Source of the DNA: Alphaproteobacteria bacterium
Lineage (GTDB): Bacteria; Pseudomonadota; Alphaproteobacteria; UBA828
Direction: 5' to 3'
Assembly: GCA_022826345.1 (NCBI GenBank)
Contig: JAJDVB010000147.1
Span: 1-64,000, forward strand
Length of the DNA stretch: 64,000 nt
Shown: positions 17,133 to 26,362 of the stretch, piece after piece
Layout: each line of letters opens with the position of its first letter
How positions within the stretch are numbered: the first letter of the stretch is position 1
Translations under genes and position numbers: made by a program
The notes under the pieces: model-generated
Told to the model about the DNA's origin: nothing
What the model saw: only the letters and a program-made list of their open reading frames with translations
Databases searched by the model: none

Positions 17133-17831
17133 TTATGACATGCAAAGCCGCGTGTGCAGGCGCTCGTGCCGCATGCTGGCGACGTCGAGGCCGGCGGTTG
17201 CGCTGCCGAGCGCGTCGATTTCCATGGTGCAGGCCCGGTCGGCACCTTGGGTCAGCAGCGGCCAGGCCTCCCGCACGATGCGCTGGCTCTCGATCTGGCC
17301 GAGGGGGATCAGTCGCGCGCCGACGCTGACGAGGTTGGAGAGCGCGGCGTGAAGGAAGGCGAGCACCGCGTCCTCTACACCGATCCCCTGCGCCTCCGCC
17401 GCCGCACCGAAGATCACCGCCTGATGCCCTTCGCAGCGGCCGTCGCGCGCCGCCTCGGCGAAGGGAGCGAGGGAATCGGCCGAGAAGATGTCGCGGTAGG
17501 CGCCGAGCAGGGCACGGCCTGTCTTGAACGAGGCCTCGCGGACCTCACGGCTGAGCTTGAGCGCGCCGACGATGCGGTCGAGGTCCACGAGCCCGTCGAG
17601 GTCGCCGGCAGCGGCGCGCCGGTGGGCATGGACGACCGCGGCGCCGTCCGTCGGCACGGCGGCGTAGCGGAGCCAGTCGCAGCAGGCGCTCTCGAAGCTC
17701 GCGGCATCGTCCAGCGCACCCGAGTCGATCCAGGTCTCGAAGCCGTAGGAATGGTTGAACGCGCCGGTCGGGAACGAGGCGTTCGCCACCTGCAGCAGGT
17801 AGAGGAGCTGGGCCGGCACTTCAGTGGTCAT
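17133..17831 (-). CDS. ureF: Urease accessory protein UreF
   Basis: This is a 232-residue all-helical UreF. Family marks are the N-terminal LLQVANASFPTGAFNHSYGF (SFP-x-G-x-(F/Y)-x-HS-x-G) and the C-terminal IPLGQIESQRIV. UreF bridges UreD and UreG and gates GTP-dependent nickel transfer. Its start overlaps the end of ureE by 11 bp. Confidence 0.95.
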   Translation of the reverse strand: MTTEVPAQLLYLLQVANASFPTGAFNHSYGFETWIDSGALDDAASFESACCDWLRYAAVPTDGAAVVHAHRRAAAGDLDGLVDLDRIVGALKLSREVREASFKTGRALLGAYRDIFSADSLAPFAEAARDGRCEGHQAVIFGAAAEAQGIGVEDAVLAFLHAALSNLVSVGARLIPLGQIESQRIVREAWPLLTQGADRACTMEIDALGSATAGLDVASMRHERLHTRLCMS

Positions 17832-18303
17832 GGTGATGGTCGTGGTGATCGTGATGGTGGTGGGCGCCGTGGGCGCCGTAGCGGCGGCCGACGAAGGGCA
17901 TGGTGCGTTCCTCGAAGGCGATGCCGAGGCGCGAAAGCAGGTCGGCCACCATGGGATCGGCGGGCGTCAGCATGCCGTCATCGGTGAAGCGCACGGGCCG
18001 GTGCAGGTTGCCGAGCTGGTAACCCGCGACGCCCCAGGTGTAGGCATCGTCCGGGCTGACCACGTAGAGCGCCTCCGGCGCAGCTCGCGCTACCACTGCC
18101 GTGGTGCCGTCCAGCGCCAGCACGTCGCCGTCGTTGATCTCGGTGCCCCGCGGCAGCGAGATGCGCACGTCGCGCCCGCCTTCCGAGCGGCCAACGAGAT
18201 GGGCGCTCGCGCGCTCCTCGGAGTTGAGCAGGACCGGGTCCTCGCTCTCGAATTGGCCGCGCAAGGACTCGACCGTGCCGAGGACCGCGGTGACCACCGC
18301 CAT
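17821..18303 (-). CDS. ureE: Urease accessory metallochaperone UreE
   Basis: This is a 160-residue UreE with N-terminal peptide-binding and central metal domains and a C-terminal His-rich tail (GAHHHHDHHDHHHDH) for nickel storage. In the central motif the sequence reads YQLGNLH, where most UreE have Y-H-x-G-N-R-H, so one conserved His is Gln while the interface His is kept. It lies between ureC and ureF. Confidence 0.93.
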   Translation of the reverse strand: MAVVTAVLGTVESLRGQFESEDPVLLNSEERASAHLVGRSEGGRDVRISLPRGTEINDGDVLALDGTTAVVARAAPEALYVVSPDDAYTWGVAGYQLGNLHRPVRFTDDGMLTPADPMVADLLSRLGIAFEERTMPFVGRRYGAHGAHHHHDHHDHHHDH

Positions 18304-18328
18304 GCGCGTCGCGGCCTAGGCCGATCCT

Positions 18329-20035
18329 CTAGCGGAAGTAGAAGAGCTGGGTCAGCGGCAGGGTCTTCGCCGGCTTCACCGTGATGCGCTCGCCATCGAC
18401 GTAGACGTTGTAGGTCTCCGGGTCGATCTCGATATCCGGCAGCGCGTCGTTGTGGATCATGTCGCGCTTCGAGATCGTGCGGCAGCGCTTCACCGGCACC
18501 AGCGTCTGGGTCTCGATCTGGTCCGCAAGGCCGTTGTCGAGCGCGGCCTTGGTCACGAAGGAGTAGCTGGTCCGCTTCGGGTTGACGCCGAGGGAGCCGT
18601 ACTGCGGGCGGTACTTGAGCGGCTGGCCCGTCATCAGCGAGCCTGCCGGATCGCCCATCACCGCGTGCGAGATGAAGCCGCCCTTGAGCGTCACCTCGGG
18701 CTTGGCGATGAAGAACTCGGGCCGCCAGAAGACCAGGTCCGCGAGCTTGCCCGGCGTGATCGAGCCCACGTAGGAATCGACGCCGAAGCAGATCGAGGGG
18801 TTGATCGTGACCTTGGCGAGATAACGCTTGATCCGGAAGTTGTCGTTGCCGGAGCCGTCCTCGGAAAGCCGGCCGAAGCGCACCTTGTTCACCGCCGCGA
18901 GCTGGAAGGAGCGCTGCGCGCTCTCCGCCGCGCGGCCGACGCCCTGGCTGTCGGAGCCGATCATGCTGATCGCGCCCATGTCGTGCAGCACGTCCTCGGC
19001 CCGCATGGTCTCCGCCCTGGCGCGGCCCTGGATGAAGGCGATGTCGGTCGGCACGCTCTTGTTCAGGTTGTGGCAGGTGATCAACATGTCGATCTCTTCG
19101 TCGTACGTGTTGATCGAGAACGGGTTGGTCGGATTGGTGGAGCTCGGCAGGAGGTTGGGCTCGCCGCAGACCCGCATCATGTCAGGCGCGTTGCCGCCGC
19201 CCGCGCCCTCGCAGTGGTAGATGTGCATGACGCGGCCGTTGATGGCGGCGATGGTGTCCTCGTAATAGCCGGTCTCGTTCAGCGTGTCAGCGTGGATCTG
19301 GACCTGGAAGTCGTACTCGTCGGCAAGCTCCATCGTGGTCTCGATGGCAGCAGGGGATGACGACCAGTCCTCGTGAATCTTGAGCCCCGTGGCGCCGGCC
19401 AGGATCTGCTCCACCAGCGAGCCCGGCGTCGCCGCGTTGCCCTTGCCGAAGTTGCCGAAGTTGAGCGGGATGTCCGCCATCGCCTCCAGCATGCGCTGGA
19501 TGTTGAAGACGCCGGGGCACTCGATGCCCACCGTCTTCGGCCCCGAGCCGCCGCCGATCACCGTGGTGAAGCCCGCGTTCTGGTACTCGTAGAGCTGCTG
19601 CACGGAATCGAAGTGGGGGTGGATGTCGACGAAGCCCGGCGTGCAGATCATCCCCTCCACAGAGAGGATGTCGGTGTTGGGCGAGACGATGAGCCCCGGC
19701 GTGATGTTCATGGTGTCCGGGTTGCCCGACTTGCCGACGCCCACGATCTCACCGTCCAGCACGCCGATGTCGCCCTTCACGACGCCGAGGATGGGATCGA
19801 TGATCACGGCGTTGGTGATCACCATGTCGAGCCCGCCGTCGCTCTGCTTCCACTTCGACGCCTGGCCCATACCGTCGCGGATGGTCTTGCCGCCGCCGAA
19901 GACGAGCTCGTCGCCGTAGGTGGTGTAGTCGTGCTCGATCTCGGCCACGAGGCCGGTGTCGGCGAGGTGGATCTTGTCTCCGGTGGTCGGCCCGTACTGC
20001 GCGGCGTAGTCCGGGCGGGCGATCTTCATGCTCAT
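18329..20035 (-). CDS. ureC: Urease subunit alpha (catalytic), divergent
   Basis: This is a 568-residue amidohydrolase carrying the bi-nickel site that hydrolyses urea to ammonia and carbamate. Nickel ligands are present: H139 and H141 (VDIHPHFD), carbamylated K219 with H221 (LKIHEDW), H248 (VQIHADTLNE), H274 (IYHCEGAGGG) and D362 (GSDSQGVGR). The general-base His H322 is kept in CHNLN. Several near-universal positions differ: GGGHAPD is GGGNAPD (N282), CHHLD is CHNLN, THIH is IHPH and SSDSQAMGR is GSDSQGVGR. It is therefore a divergent clade, but probably active given the complete accessory set. It lies between ureB and ureE. Confidence 0.95.
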   Translation of the reverse strand: MSMKIARPDYAAQYGPTTGDKIHLADTGLVAEIEHDYTTYGDELVFGGGKTIRDGMGQASKWKQSDGGLDMVITNAVIIDPILGVVKGDIGVLDGEIVGVGKSGNPDTMNITPGLIVSPNTDILSVEGMICTPGFVDIHPHFDSVQQLYEYQNAGFTTVIGGGSGPKTVGIECPGVFNIQRMLEAMADIPLNFGNFGKGNAATPGSLVEQILAGATGLKIHEDWSSSPAAIETTMELADEYDFQVQIHADTLNETGYYEDTIAAINGRVMHIYHCEGAGGGNAPDMMRVCGEPNLLPSSTNPTNPFSINTYDEEIDMLITCHNLNKSVPTDIAFIQGRARAETMRAEDVLHDMGAISMIGSDSQGVGRAAESAQRSFQLAAVNKVRFGRLSEDGSGNDNFRIKRYLAKVTINPSICFGVDSYVGSITPGKLADLVFWRPEFFIAKPEVTLKGGFISHAVMGDPAGSLMTGQPLKYRPQYGSLGVNPKRTSYSFVTKAALDNGLADQIETQTLVPVKRCRTISKRDMIHNDALPDIEIDPETYNVYVDGERITVKPAKTLPLTQLFYFR

Positions 20036-20093
20036 GTCTTACTTCCCCACTCCTGGCGCGGCCGGCGCCTGCCTGGCGCCGGCGCTGCCAACC

Positions 20094-20600
20094 TCAGTCG
20101 CCGTCCTTGCCGCCGAACTTCTCATCGGGCGGCGTTTGCACCGGATAGCGCTCGCCTTCGAAGCAGTAGCCCTCGGCCCTGAGGCGGCGCATGGTCTGCT
20201 CCTTGATGATGCCGGAGCGGACCGAGCCGTTGGTCATGTTGTTCATGCCGTAGGCGACCTGGCGGCCGACGTAGCCAGTGATCTGCACCTTGCGGCTCTG
20301 GCCGGGCTCGAAGCGCACGGCACTGCCGCTCGGCACGTCCAAGCGCATGCCGAAGGCAGCCTCCCGGTCGAAGGCCATGGCCCTGTTGCACTCGGCGAGG
20401 TGATAGTGGGCGCCGATCTGGATCGGCCGGTCGCCGGTATTGACCATGACGATCTCGATCGCTGGGCGATCGGCGTTGATCTCGATGTCGCCGTCGGCGA
20501 AGTCGATGGCGCCGCACTTCTCCGGCTCGCCCACCTCGAACGCCTCGTCCGGCACGATCGATTCCGGCAGCGGCGGCGGGCTCCATTTTCTCTTGGCCAT
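20094..20600 (-). CDS. ureB: Urease subunit beta
   Basis: This is a 168-residue UreB, longer than the usual ~100 residues. The core has VMVNTGDRPIQIGAHYHLAE and AVRFEPGQSRKV, both characteristic. The extra length is an N-terminal ~35 residues (KRKWSPPPLPESIVPDE) and a C-terminal tail with EQTMRRLRAEGY. It forms the alpha-beta-gamma trimer of trimers with UreA and UreC. Confidence 0.95.
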   Translation of the reverse strand: MAKRKWSPPPLPESIVPDEAFEVGEPEKCGAIDFADGDIEINADRPAIEIVMVNTGDRPIQIGAHYHLAECNRAMAFDREAAFGMRLDVPSGSAVRFEPGQSRKVQITGYVGRQVAYGMNNMTNGSVRSGIIKEQTMRRLRAEGYCFEGERYPVQTPPDEKFGGKDGD

Positions 20601-20625
20601 GGGTCTTCTCCACGCTTGGCCCGCG

Positions 20626-20937
20626 CTACTCGCGGATCGGGTTCATCACCGTGACGAGCTTGGTCCCGTCGGGGAACATGGCCTCGACCTGGACGATCTT
20701 CATCATCTCGGGCACGCCGGTCATCACGTCGTCCCGCTTCAGGATGGTGGCGCCGTACTCCATCATGTCGGTCAGCATAGGGATGCTGCCCTCGCGCGCG
20801 CGCTCGAGGATCTCGTCGCAGATCAGCGCGATCGCCTCGGGGTAGTTGAGCTTGACGCCGCGATCCAGCCGCCGCCGGGCCATCTCCGCCGCGGCCCAAA
20901 TCTGGATCCTCTCCTCTTCACGTACAGTGAGATGCAT
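20626..20937 (-). CDS. ureA: Urease subunit gamma
   Basis: This is a 103-residue UreA starting MHLTVREEERIQIWAAAEMA with KLNYPEAIALICDEILERAR and VQVEAMFPDGTKLV, all family hallmarks. It is the first gene of the operon; the promoter must be in 20938-21171, shared with the divergent FAD monooxygenase. The ribosome site is a G-rich run (GGGAGTGGGGG) just upstream. I saw no clear regulator site in that intergenic stretch. Confidence 0.97.
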   Translation of the reverse strand: MHLTVREEERIQIWAAAEMARRRLDRGVKLNYPEAIALICDEILERAREGSIPMLTDMMEYGATILKRDDVMTGVPEMMKIVQVEAMFPDGTKLVTVMNPIRE

Positions 20938-21171
20938 AAGCCCCCACTCCCTCTCGCTCGCGACACGCTTCAGGGCCAGGCCAGCGCCCGGCCCCTTGTG
21001 ATCGACGCCCCGATGGGCAGCCGCCGAAAGGGTATACCGCGAGGCGTGCGAAGGGAAAGCGTGTCACCAAAGTGCCGGCCCGCGCGCGGCCGAATGGCGA
21101 GCGGCGCGCGCTTGGCGTAGGCTGCGGGAGCGCGCGCCCGCGCACCGACACACGAACGGAGTTTCGCTTCA

Positions 21172-22461
21172 ATGACAGATGGTTCAACCGGCAACGGCGC
21201 CCGAGGCCCGCGCGTGGTCGTCGTCGGCGGGTCCATGGGTGGTCTGCTCGCCGGCAGCATGCTGCACCGCGCCGGCTGCGACGTGACGGTGCACGAGCGC
21301 ATCGCCACCGAGCTTGCCGAGCGGGGCGTCGGCATCGCGACCCACCCAGAGCTTCATGCCGCGCTCGAGACCCTGGGGCTTTCCATCGACGGGGCGTATG
21401 GCGCGCGGCTCGAGGAGCGCATCACCCTGGGCGCCGACGGCAGCATCCTCGCGCGCTATCACTGTCCCCAGATCCAGGCATCCTGGGGGCACCTCTACGG
21501 CCTGCTGCGCAGCAACTTCCCCGACGAGCGCTACATCGCCGGCGCCAACTTCACGGGCTTCGAGCCCCACGGCGACGGCGTGCACGCACACTTCGAGGAC
21601 GGCACGAGCATCAAGGCCGATCTCCTGATCGGCGCCGACGGCGTGCGCTCAACCGTTCGCCCCCAGCTCTGGTCGGATGCGGTGCCTAAGTACGCAGGCT
21701 ATGTGGCCTGGCGCGGCATCGTCGATGAGGACCGGCTCTCGGCGGAGTGGCGCGACATGCTGATGGCGCATTTTATCGTCTACCTGCCGCCGGGCGAGCA
21801 CGTGGTCGCCTACCCGGTGGCGGGCGCGAACGGCGACCTCAGCCCCGGCAAGCGCCGCTTCAACATCGTCTGGTACACGCTGACCCCGGCCGAGAAGCTG
21901 CGGCGAATGCAGACCGACGCCACTGGCCACTATTACGAGGCGGGGATCGCGCCGCACCTCATCCTCCCGTCATTCATCGACGAGGTCCATCAAGCAGCGG
22001 CCGAGCGCCTGCCGCCCTGCCTCGCCGAGCCGATGACCCTCGCGCAAGGGCTCTTCTTCCAGACCATCGTGGACCTGGAAGTGCCCCGGATGGTGCAGGG
22101 CCGCGTGGCCATGCTGGGCGATTCGGCGTTCTCCGCCAGGCCGCACACCGGCATGGGCGTGGTCAAGGCGACCGGCGATGCGAACTCTCTCGCCCGGGCC
22201 ATCGAGGCCCATCCCGGCGACCTTGCAGGCGCGCTCTCGGCCTATGACGAGGAGCGGACCCTCTACGGCCGCTCTCTGGTCCGCTTCGGCCGCCGCCTGG
22301 GCACGCATATCGAGACCCCGGAGCGGAGCGACGAGGACTGCGCGTTCGGCGACTACCTGCGTGAGCCCTTGACGGTGATCCAGGCCATCTCGATCCCGCC
22401 GCCCTGCTCGCCGCTCGCGGTGTTCCGGGAGGACCCGGAGATCGTCTGCGAACGGCGCTAG
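21172..22461 (+). CDS. FAD-dependent aromatic-ring monooxygenase (2,6-dihydroxypyridine hydroxylase-like)
   Basis: This is a 429-residue flavoprotein. The dinucleotide fold is RVVVVGGSMGGLLAG near residue 14, the DG motif is LLIGADGVRSTVRP, and the FAD ribityl GD motif is MLGDSAFSARPHTGMGV near 315. The N-terminal motif and the HTGMGVVKA segment are typical of the 2,6-dihydroxypyridine 3-monooxygenase group, which hydroxylates small N-heterocycles. It is divergent from ureA and upstream of an ABC importer, with a hydantoinase at the far end, so a substrate such as a hydroxypyridine or pyrimidine is plausible (inference). Confidence 0.8.
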   Translation: MTDGSTGNGARGPRVVVVGGSMGGLLAGSMLHRAGCDVTVHERIATELAERGVGIATHPELHAALETLGLSIDGAYGARLEERITLGADGSILARYHCPQIQASWGHLYGLLRSNFPDERYIAGANFTGFEPHGDGVHAHFEDGTSIKADLLIGADGVRSTVRPQLWSDAVPKYAGYVAWRGIVDEDRLSAEWRDMLMAHFIVYLPPGEHVVAYPVAGANGDLSPGKRRFNIVWYTLTPAEKLRRMQTDATGHYYEAGIAPHLILPSFIDEVHQAAAERLPPCLAEPMTLAQGLFFQTIVDLEVPRMVQGRVAMLGDSAFSARPHTGMGVVKATGDANSLARAIEAHPGDLAGALSAYDEERTLYGRSLVRFGRRLGTHIETPERSDEDCAFGDYLREPLTVIQAISIPPPCSPLAVFREDPEIVCERR

Positions 22462-22616
22462 TACGCGCCCATCTTTGACGGGCGTGCGACGGGCCGCAGC
22501 CCCGGTGAGAAATGCGGGCCAGTCCCGGATAACCCTTCACGTCTGGTCGGGCATTCGCCTATAAAGTCGCGGCAGCGGCGGCCGAGGCCCCGCACGGTGA
22601 AACAAGGGAGAACGAC

Positions 22617-24284
22617 ATGACGACTTCGACGGGCAAGCGCTGGTCATTGGACCGGCGTACCTTCCTCAAGGGCACGACCGCAGCCGCCGCGGCGGCAACG
22701 GTGCCGGGCGTGGTCGCGGGCCGCGACGCCATGGCGCAGGACCGGGCATCGACGTTGGTGCTGGCTTCGCCCGCGACACCACAGAGCCTGGACAGCGAAT
22801 ACGACGTGAGCCTCGGGACCTTCGAGACCGTGGCCGCCTGCTACGATTCGCTCGTCGAATTCGAGAAGATCACCGACCCTGGCGATCCGGATGCGCTGCG
22901 CGAGGACATCAAGGATTACCCGGATCGTCCCGGCCGCGTGAACATGAAGGGCAAGCTCGCGGAAAGCTGGGAGGTCGACCCCAACAGCCAGTGGGTCCGC
23001 TTCAAGCTTCGCGAAGGCGTCAAGAGCAACTGGGGCAACGAGCTCACCGCCGAGGACGTGGTCTGGACCTGGCACCGCAAGCTGGAGCTGGGCGCCATCG
23101 GTGGGTTCTTCGCCAACACCATCAGCCTCAAGCGGAAGGAGCAGATCAAGGCGGAGGGTTCGCACGTCGTCTCCTTCAACCTCGATCACCCGAACCCGCT
23201 GCTGCTGAAGCTGCAGCCGAACCTCTACAATCCGATCTACGATTCCACGCAGTGCAAGGCAGCCGGCGGCTCCGACGACCCCTGGGCCAAGGAGTTCCTG
23301 AAGAACGAGACGGCGGGCTTCGGGCCCTACGTGGTCGAGCAGCTCACGCGCGGCGCCCAGGCGGTCTACAAGGCGCGCGACGACTATTACGGCGGCAAGC
23401 CGGCGATGGAGACGGTGATCCTGCGCGAGGTGCCGACGTCTGCGAACCGGGCCCAGCTTCTGCAGGGCGGCGCGGTGGACATCGCGCAGTACCTGCAGCC
23501 GCTGGAGCTGGTGCAGCTCGCCAACGCGCCCGGTGTGAGCGTCGATACGATCCCGGCGACCTTCATGCTCTGGATCGAGCTCAACGCCAAGATCCCGCCC
23601 TTCGACAGCATCGACGTGCGGCGCGCGATGAACTTCGCCTTCCCGCAGGAGCAGGTGATCTCCACCGTGTTCCAGAACCTGGCGAGCCCGCTGACCGGCT
23701 GCATGCCCGACATCTATCCGGGCTTCAACTCGGCCTACTGGGAATACGGCACCCAGGACCTCGACCAAGCGCGTGAGCTGCTCAAGGGTGCGGGCTACGG
23801 CGACGGCTTCGAGACCACCCTCGGCTACAACGCCGCGGACGCCACACAGGAGACCACCGCGATCCTCTTCCAGAGCGCGCTCAAGGAGATCGGGGTCAGC
23901 CTCCAGCTCAAGAAGATCCCGGCGGCGACGTTCTACAACAACGTCTCCGAGCGGAAGCAGCCGATGATCTTCTACTACGACTCACCGTGGTGCCCGGATC
24001 CCGGCTACTCGATGAACCTCTACTTCCACTCCAAGTCGTTCATCAACTACTCGAACTACGTGAACCTGCGCGTGGATGAGTTGATCGACGGTGCGGCGCA
24101 GACCGGCGACATGGACGCCCGGCTCGCGGCGATGGACGAGGTGCAGCAGATCGTGATGCGCGAGGCACCTTGGGTGTTCGGCGTCTTCACCAACTATTCG
24201 ATGGCGCGCCGCTCCGACGTCAAGGGGTGGACCTACTACACGTCCAACAACATCCGCTTCCAGGACTTCCGCCGGGAAGCGTAA
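22617..24284 (+). CDS. ABC transporter substrate-binding protein (family 5, DppA/OppA-like), Tat-exported
   Basis: This is a 555-residue periplasmic binding protein. A twin-arginine signal is visible: DRRTFLKG at residues 12-19, then an Ala-rich hydrophobic stretch ending near AMAQD. Family-5 features include KGKLAESWEVDPNSQWVRFK, LTAEDVVWTW and GPYVVEQL. Tat export means it is secreted folded. Ligand unknown; neighbours suggest a peptide-like or ureide compound. The ribosome site AGGGAGA is good. It is followed by a strong hairpin at 24301-24324, then the permease and ATPase genes. Confidence 0.93.
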   Translation: MTTSTGKRWSLDRRTFLKGTTAAAAAATVPGVVAGRDAMAQDRASTLVLASPATPQSLDSEYDVSLGTFETVAACYDSLVEFEKITDPGDPDALREDIKDYPDRPGRVNMKGKLAESWEVDPNSQWVRFKLREGVKSNWGNELTAEDVVWTWHRKLELGAIGGFFANTISLKRKEQIKAEGSHVVSFNLDHPNPLLLKLQPNLYNPIYDSTQCKAAGGSDDPWAKEFLKNETAGFGPYVVEQLTRGAQAVYKARDDYYGGKPAMETVILREVPTSANRAQLLQGGAVDIAQYLQPLELVQLANAPGVSVDTIPATFMLWIELNAKIPPFDSIDVRRAMNFAFPQEQVISTVFQNLASPLTGCMPDIYPGFNSAYWEYGTQDLDQARELLKGAGYGDGFETTLGYNAADATQETTAILFQSALKEIGVSLQLKKIPAATFYNNVSERKQPMIFYYDSPWCPDPGYSMNLYFHSKSFINYSNYVNLRVDELIDGAAQTGDMDARLAAMDEVQQIVMREAPWVFGVFTNYSMARRSDVKGWTYYTSNNIRFQDFRREA

Positions 24285-24300
24285 GGGATGTTCTCCGGAC

Positions 24301-24324
24301 CGCGCCGCTCCAGGGAGCGGCGCG
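24301..24324 (+). terminator. Strong hairpin between binding-protein and permease genes
   Basis: CGCGCCGCTCC pairs perfectly with GGAGCGGCGCG around a two-base centre. No T-run follows. It probably protects the binding-protein mRNA or attenuates read-through, so the binding protein is made in excess over the membrane parts, a common arrangement in ABC importers. Confidence 0.55.
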
Positions 24325-24389
24325 GCCCGCCCTCATCCCGAAATTTCTGAGCGAAACCTTACCCACGCCATGAGCGTGTCGCGCCAGCG

Positions 24390-25340
24390 ATGACGGACAT
24401 CACCGCCGGGCATTCCGAGCGCAGCCGTTGGGAAGCCTTCCTCCACGCGCTCCGCTTCCTGCTTGCGGTGCTGCGGGCGCGGCCTCTCTTTGCGCTCGGC
24501 TATTTCATCGTTCTTCTCGTCATCGTTCTCGCCATCTTCGCGCCGTTGATCGCGCCCTACGAGCCCGAGGTCGCGAACCCGGCCGACTTCCTGCAGGGGC
24601 CGAGCTGGCGGCATCTCTTCGGCACCGATGCGACCGGCATGGATATCTTCAGCCGCATCGTCTACGCGCCGCGCATCGATCTCACGATCGCGCTCGCGGG
24701 CACGATGATCTCGGCCGTGGTCGGCTCCTTCATCGGCGCGGTGGTGGGCTACTACCAGGAGGGCGGCGGCTTCGGCTCCTTCGGCGCGGGCTTCGTGATG
24801 CGCGCCGCCGACGTTCTCCAGGCCTTCCCCGTCTTCGTCTTCGCCATCGCGCTGGTCGCGATCTTCGGCCAGAGCCTGGAGAGCATCATCGCCGCCATCG
24901 CCTTCGTGAACGCGCCGATCTACCTGCGCCTCATGCGGAGCCAGGTGCTGGCGATCCGCAACATGCGCTACGTCGAGGCCTCCTACGTCTCGGGCGCCTC
25001 CGACCTGATGATCATGCTGCGCCACATCATTCCCAACTCGATGGCGCCGATCCTGGCCCAGCTCTCGGTCAACATCGGCTGGTCGATCCTGCTGACGGCG
25101 GCCTTGAGCTTCGTCGGCGCCGGCGTGGTCGCGCCCACGCCCGAGTGGGGCAGCATGATCGCCATGGGCTTCCAGAACATCATTACCGGCCAGTGGTGGC
25201 CGTCGGTCTTCCCCGGCATCGCGCTCGCCGTCACCGTTTTCGGCTTCGCGCTGGTCGGTGCGAGCGTCGAGGTGCTGGCGGACCCGGCGCGCAGGCGTGC
25301 ACTCGCCGGCACGCTGCGCGAGAGCAAGAAGCCCGCGTAG
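24390..25340 (+). CDS. ABC transporter permease, DppC/OppC type
   Basis: This is a 316-residue inner-membrane permease with an N-terminal OppC_N-like segment (LFGTDATGMDIFSRIVYAPR), six hydrophobic segments and the EAA loop in YVEASYVSGASDLMIMLRH. It pairs with the DppB-type permease starting 10 bp downstream. Here the C-type permease precedes the B-type, the reverse of the usual dppBC order. Confidence 0.93.
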   Translation: MTDITAGHSERSRWEAFLHALRFLLAVLRARPLFALGYFIVLLVIVLAIFAPLIAPYEPEVANPADFLQGPSWRHLFGTDATGMDIFSRIVYAPRIDLTIALAGTMISAVVGSFIGAVVGYYQEGGGFGSFGAGFVMRAADVLQAFPVFVFAIALVAIFGQSLESIIAAIAFVNAPIYLRLMRSQVLAIRNMRYVEASYVSGASDLMIMLRHIIPNSMAPILAQLSVNIGWSILLTAALSFVGAGVVAPTPEWGSMIAMGFQNIITGQWWPSVFPGIALAVTVFGFALVGASVEVLADPARRRALAGTLRESKKPA

Positions 25341-25349
25341 GCCCGGACG

Positions 25350-26360
25350 ATGCGCATCCTCCGCTACATCGGCCGCCGCAGCCTCTTCATCGGCCCGCAG
25401 CTCTTCGGCATCATCCTGGTGAGCTTCCTGCTGGTGAAGCTGATTCCGGGCGATCCCGCGGTGATGATGCTGGGTCCCTTCGCGACCGAAGAACAGATCG
25501 CCATGCTCAACGAGGAGATGGGGCTCGACGGCACCATCATCGACCAGTTCTGGATCTACCTGCAGAACCTGGTGCAGGGCGACCTCGGCACCTCTTGGCA
25601 GACCACGAAGCCGGTCTTCGACGACCTCGCCATCCGCTTCCCCGCGACGCTGGAGCTGATCACGCTCTCGCTCCTGCTGGCGCTGTTGATCGGTATCCCG
25701 CTCGGCGTCGCCGCCGCCTACTTCAAGCGCTCGATCGTCAAGAAATTCTCCGACTACTACGGCCTGCTCGCCGGCTCGCTGCCGGACTTCTGGCTGGGGC
25801 TGATCCTGATTTACCTGTTCTACACGATCATGCAGGTGGCGCCGGCGCCGCTGGGGCGCATCGACTTCGCCGTGCTGCCGCCGGCGCCGGTCACCAACTT
25901 CCTGATTATCGACAGTCTGATCGCGGGCAACTGGCAGGCGCTCTGGTCGACGCTGGGCCACCTGGTGCTGCCGGTGGTCACGCTCGCCGTGATCAACGCC
26001 GGGCCGATCCTCAAGATGACCCAGGCGACCATGGAGCGGATGCTGGAATCCGACTTGATCCGCTATGCCGAGATGTGCGGGCTGCCGAAGCGGGTCGTGA
26101 TCCGCAAGGCGTTCCGCAACTCGCTGCCCTCCGTGGTCACCATCGTGAGCGTGCTCTACGGCTTCCTCATCGGCGGCGCAGTGCTGGTGGAGATCGTGTT
26201 CAGCTGGGGCGGCGCCGGCCAGTATGCGGTGCAGGGCGTACTCAACGCCGACATCAACCCGGTGCTGGGCTTCGTGCTCTTCTCGGCGATCCTCTCGCTC
26301 ATCATCTACCTGCTGGTGGACCTGATCTATTTCGCCATCGATCCGCGCATCAGGGGCTGA
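25350..26360 (+). CDS. ABC transporter permease, DppB/OppB type
   Basis: This is a 336-residue permease starting RYIGRRSLFIGPQLFGIILV, with LIPGDPAVMM, GLDGTIIDQFWIYLQNLVQG and the EAA-type YAEMCGLPKRVVIRKAFRNS. It forms the channel with the preceding DppC-type protein. It is followed after 2 bp by the first ATPase gene. Confidence 0.93.
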   Translation: MRILRYIGRRSLFIGPQLFGIILVSFLLVKLIPGDPAVMMLGPFATEEQIAMLNEEMGLDGTIIDQFWIYLQNLVQGDLGTSWQTTKPVFDDLAIRFPATLELITLSLLLALLIGIPLGVAAAYFKRSIVKKFSDYYGLLAGSLPDFWLGLILIYLFYTIMQVAPAPLGRIDFAVLPPAPVTNFLIIDSLIAGNWQALWSTLGHLVLPVVTLAVINAGPILKMTQATMERMLESDLIRYAEMCGLPKRVVIRKAFRNSLPSVVTIVSVLYGFLIGGAVLVEIVFSWGGAGQYAVQGVLNADINPVLGFVLFSAILSLIIYLLVDLIYFAIDPRIRG

Positions 26361-26362
26361 CG

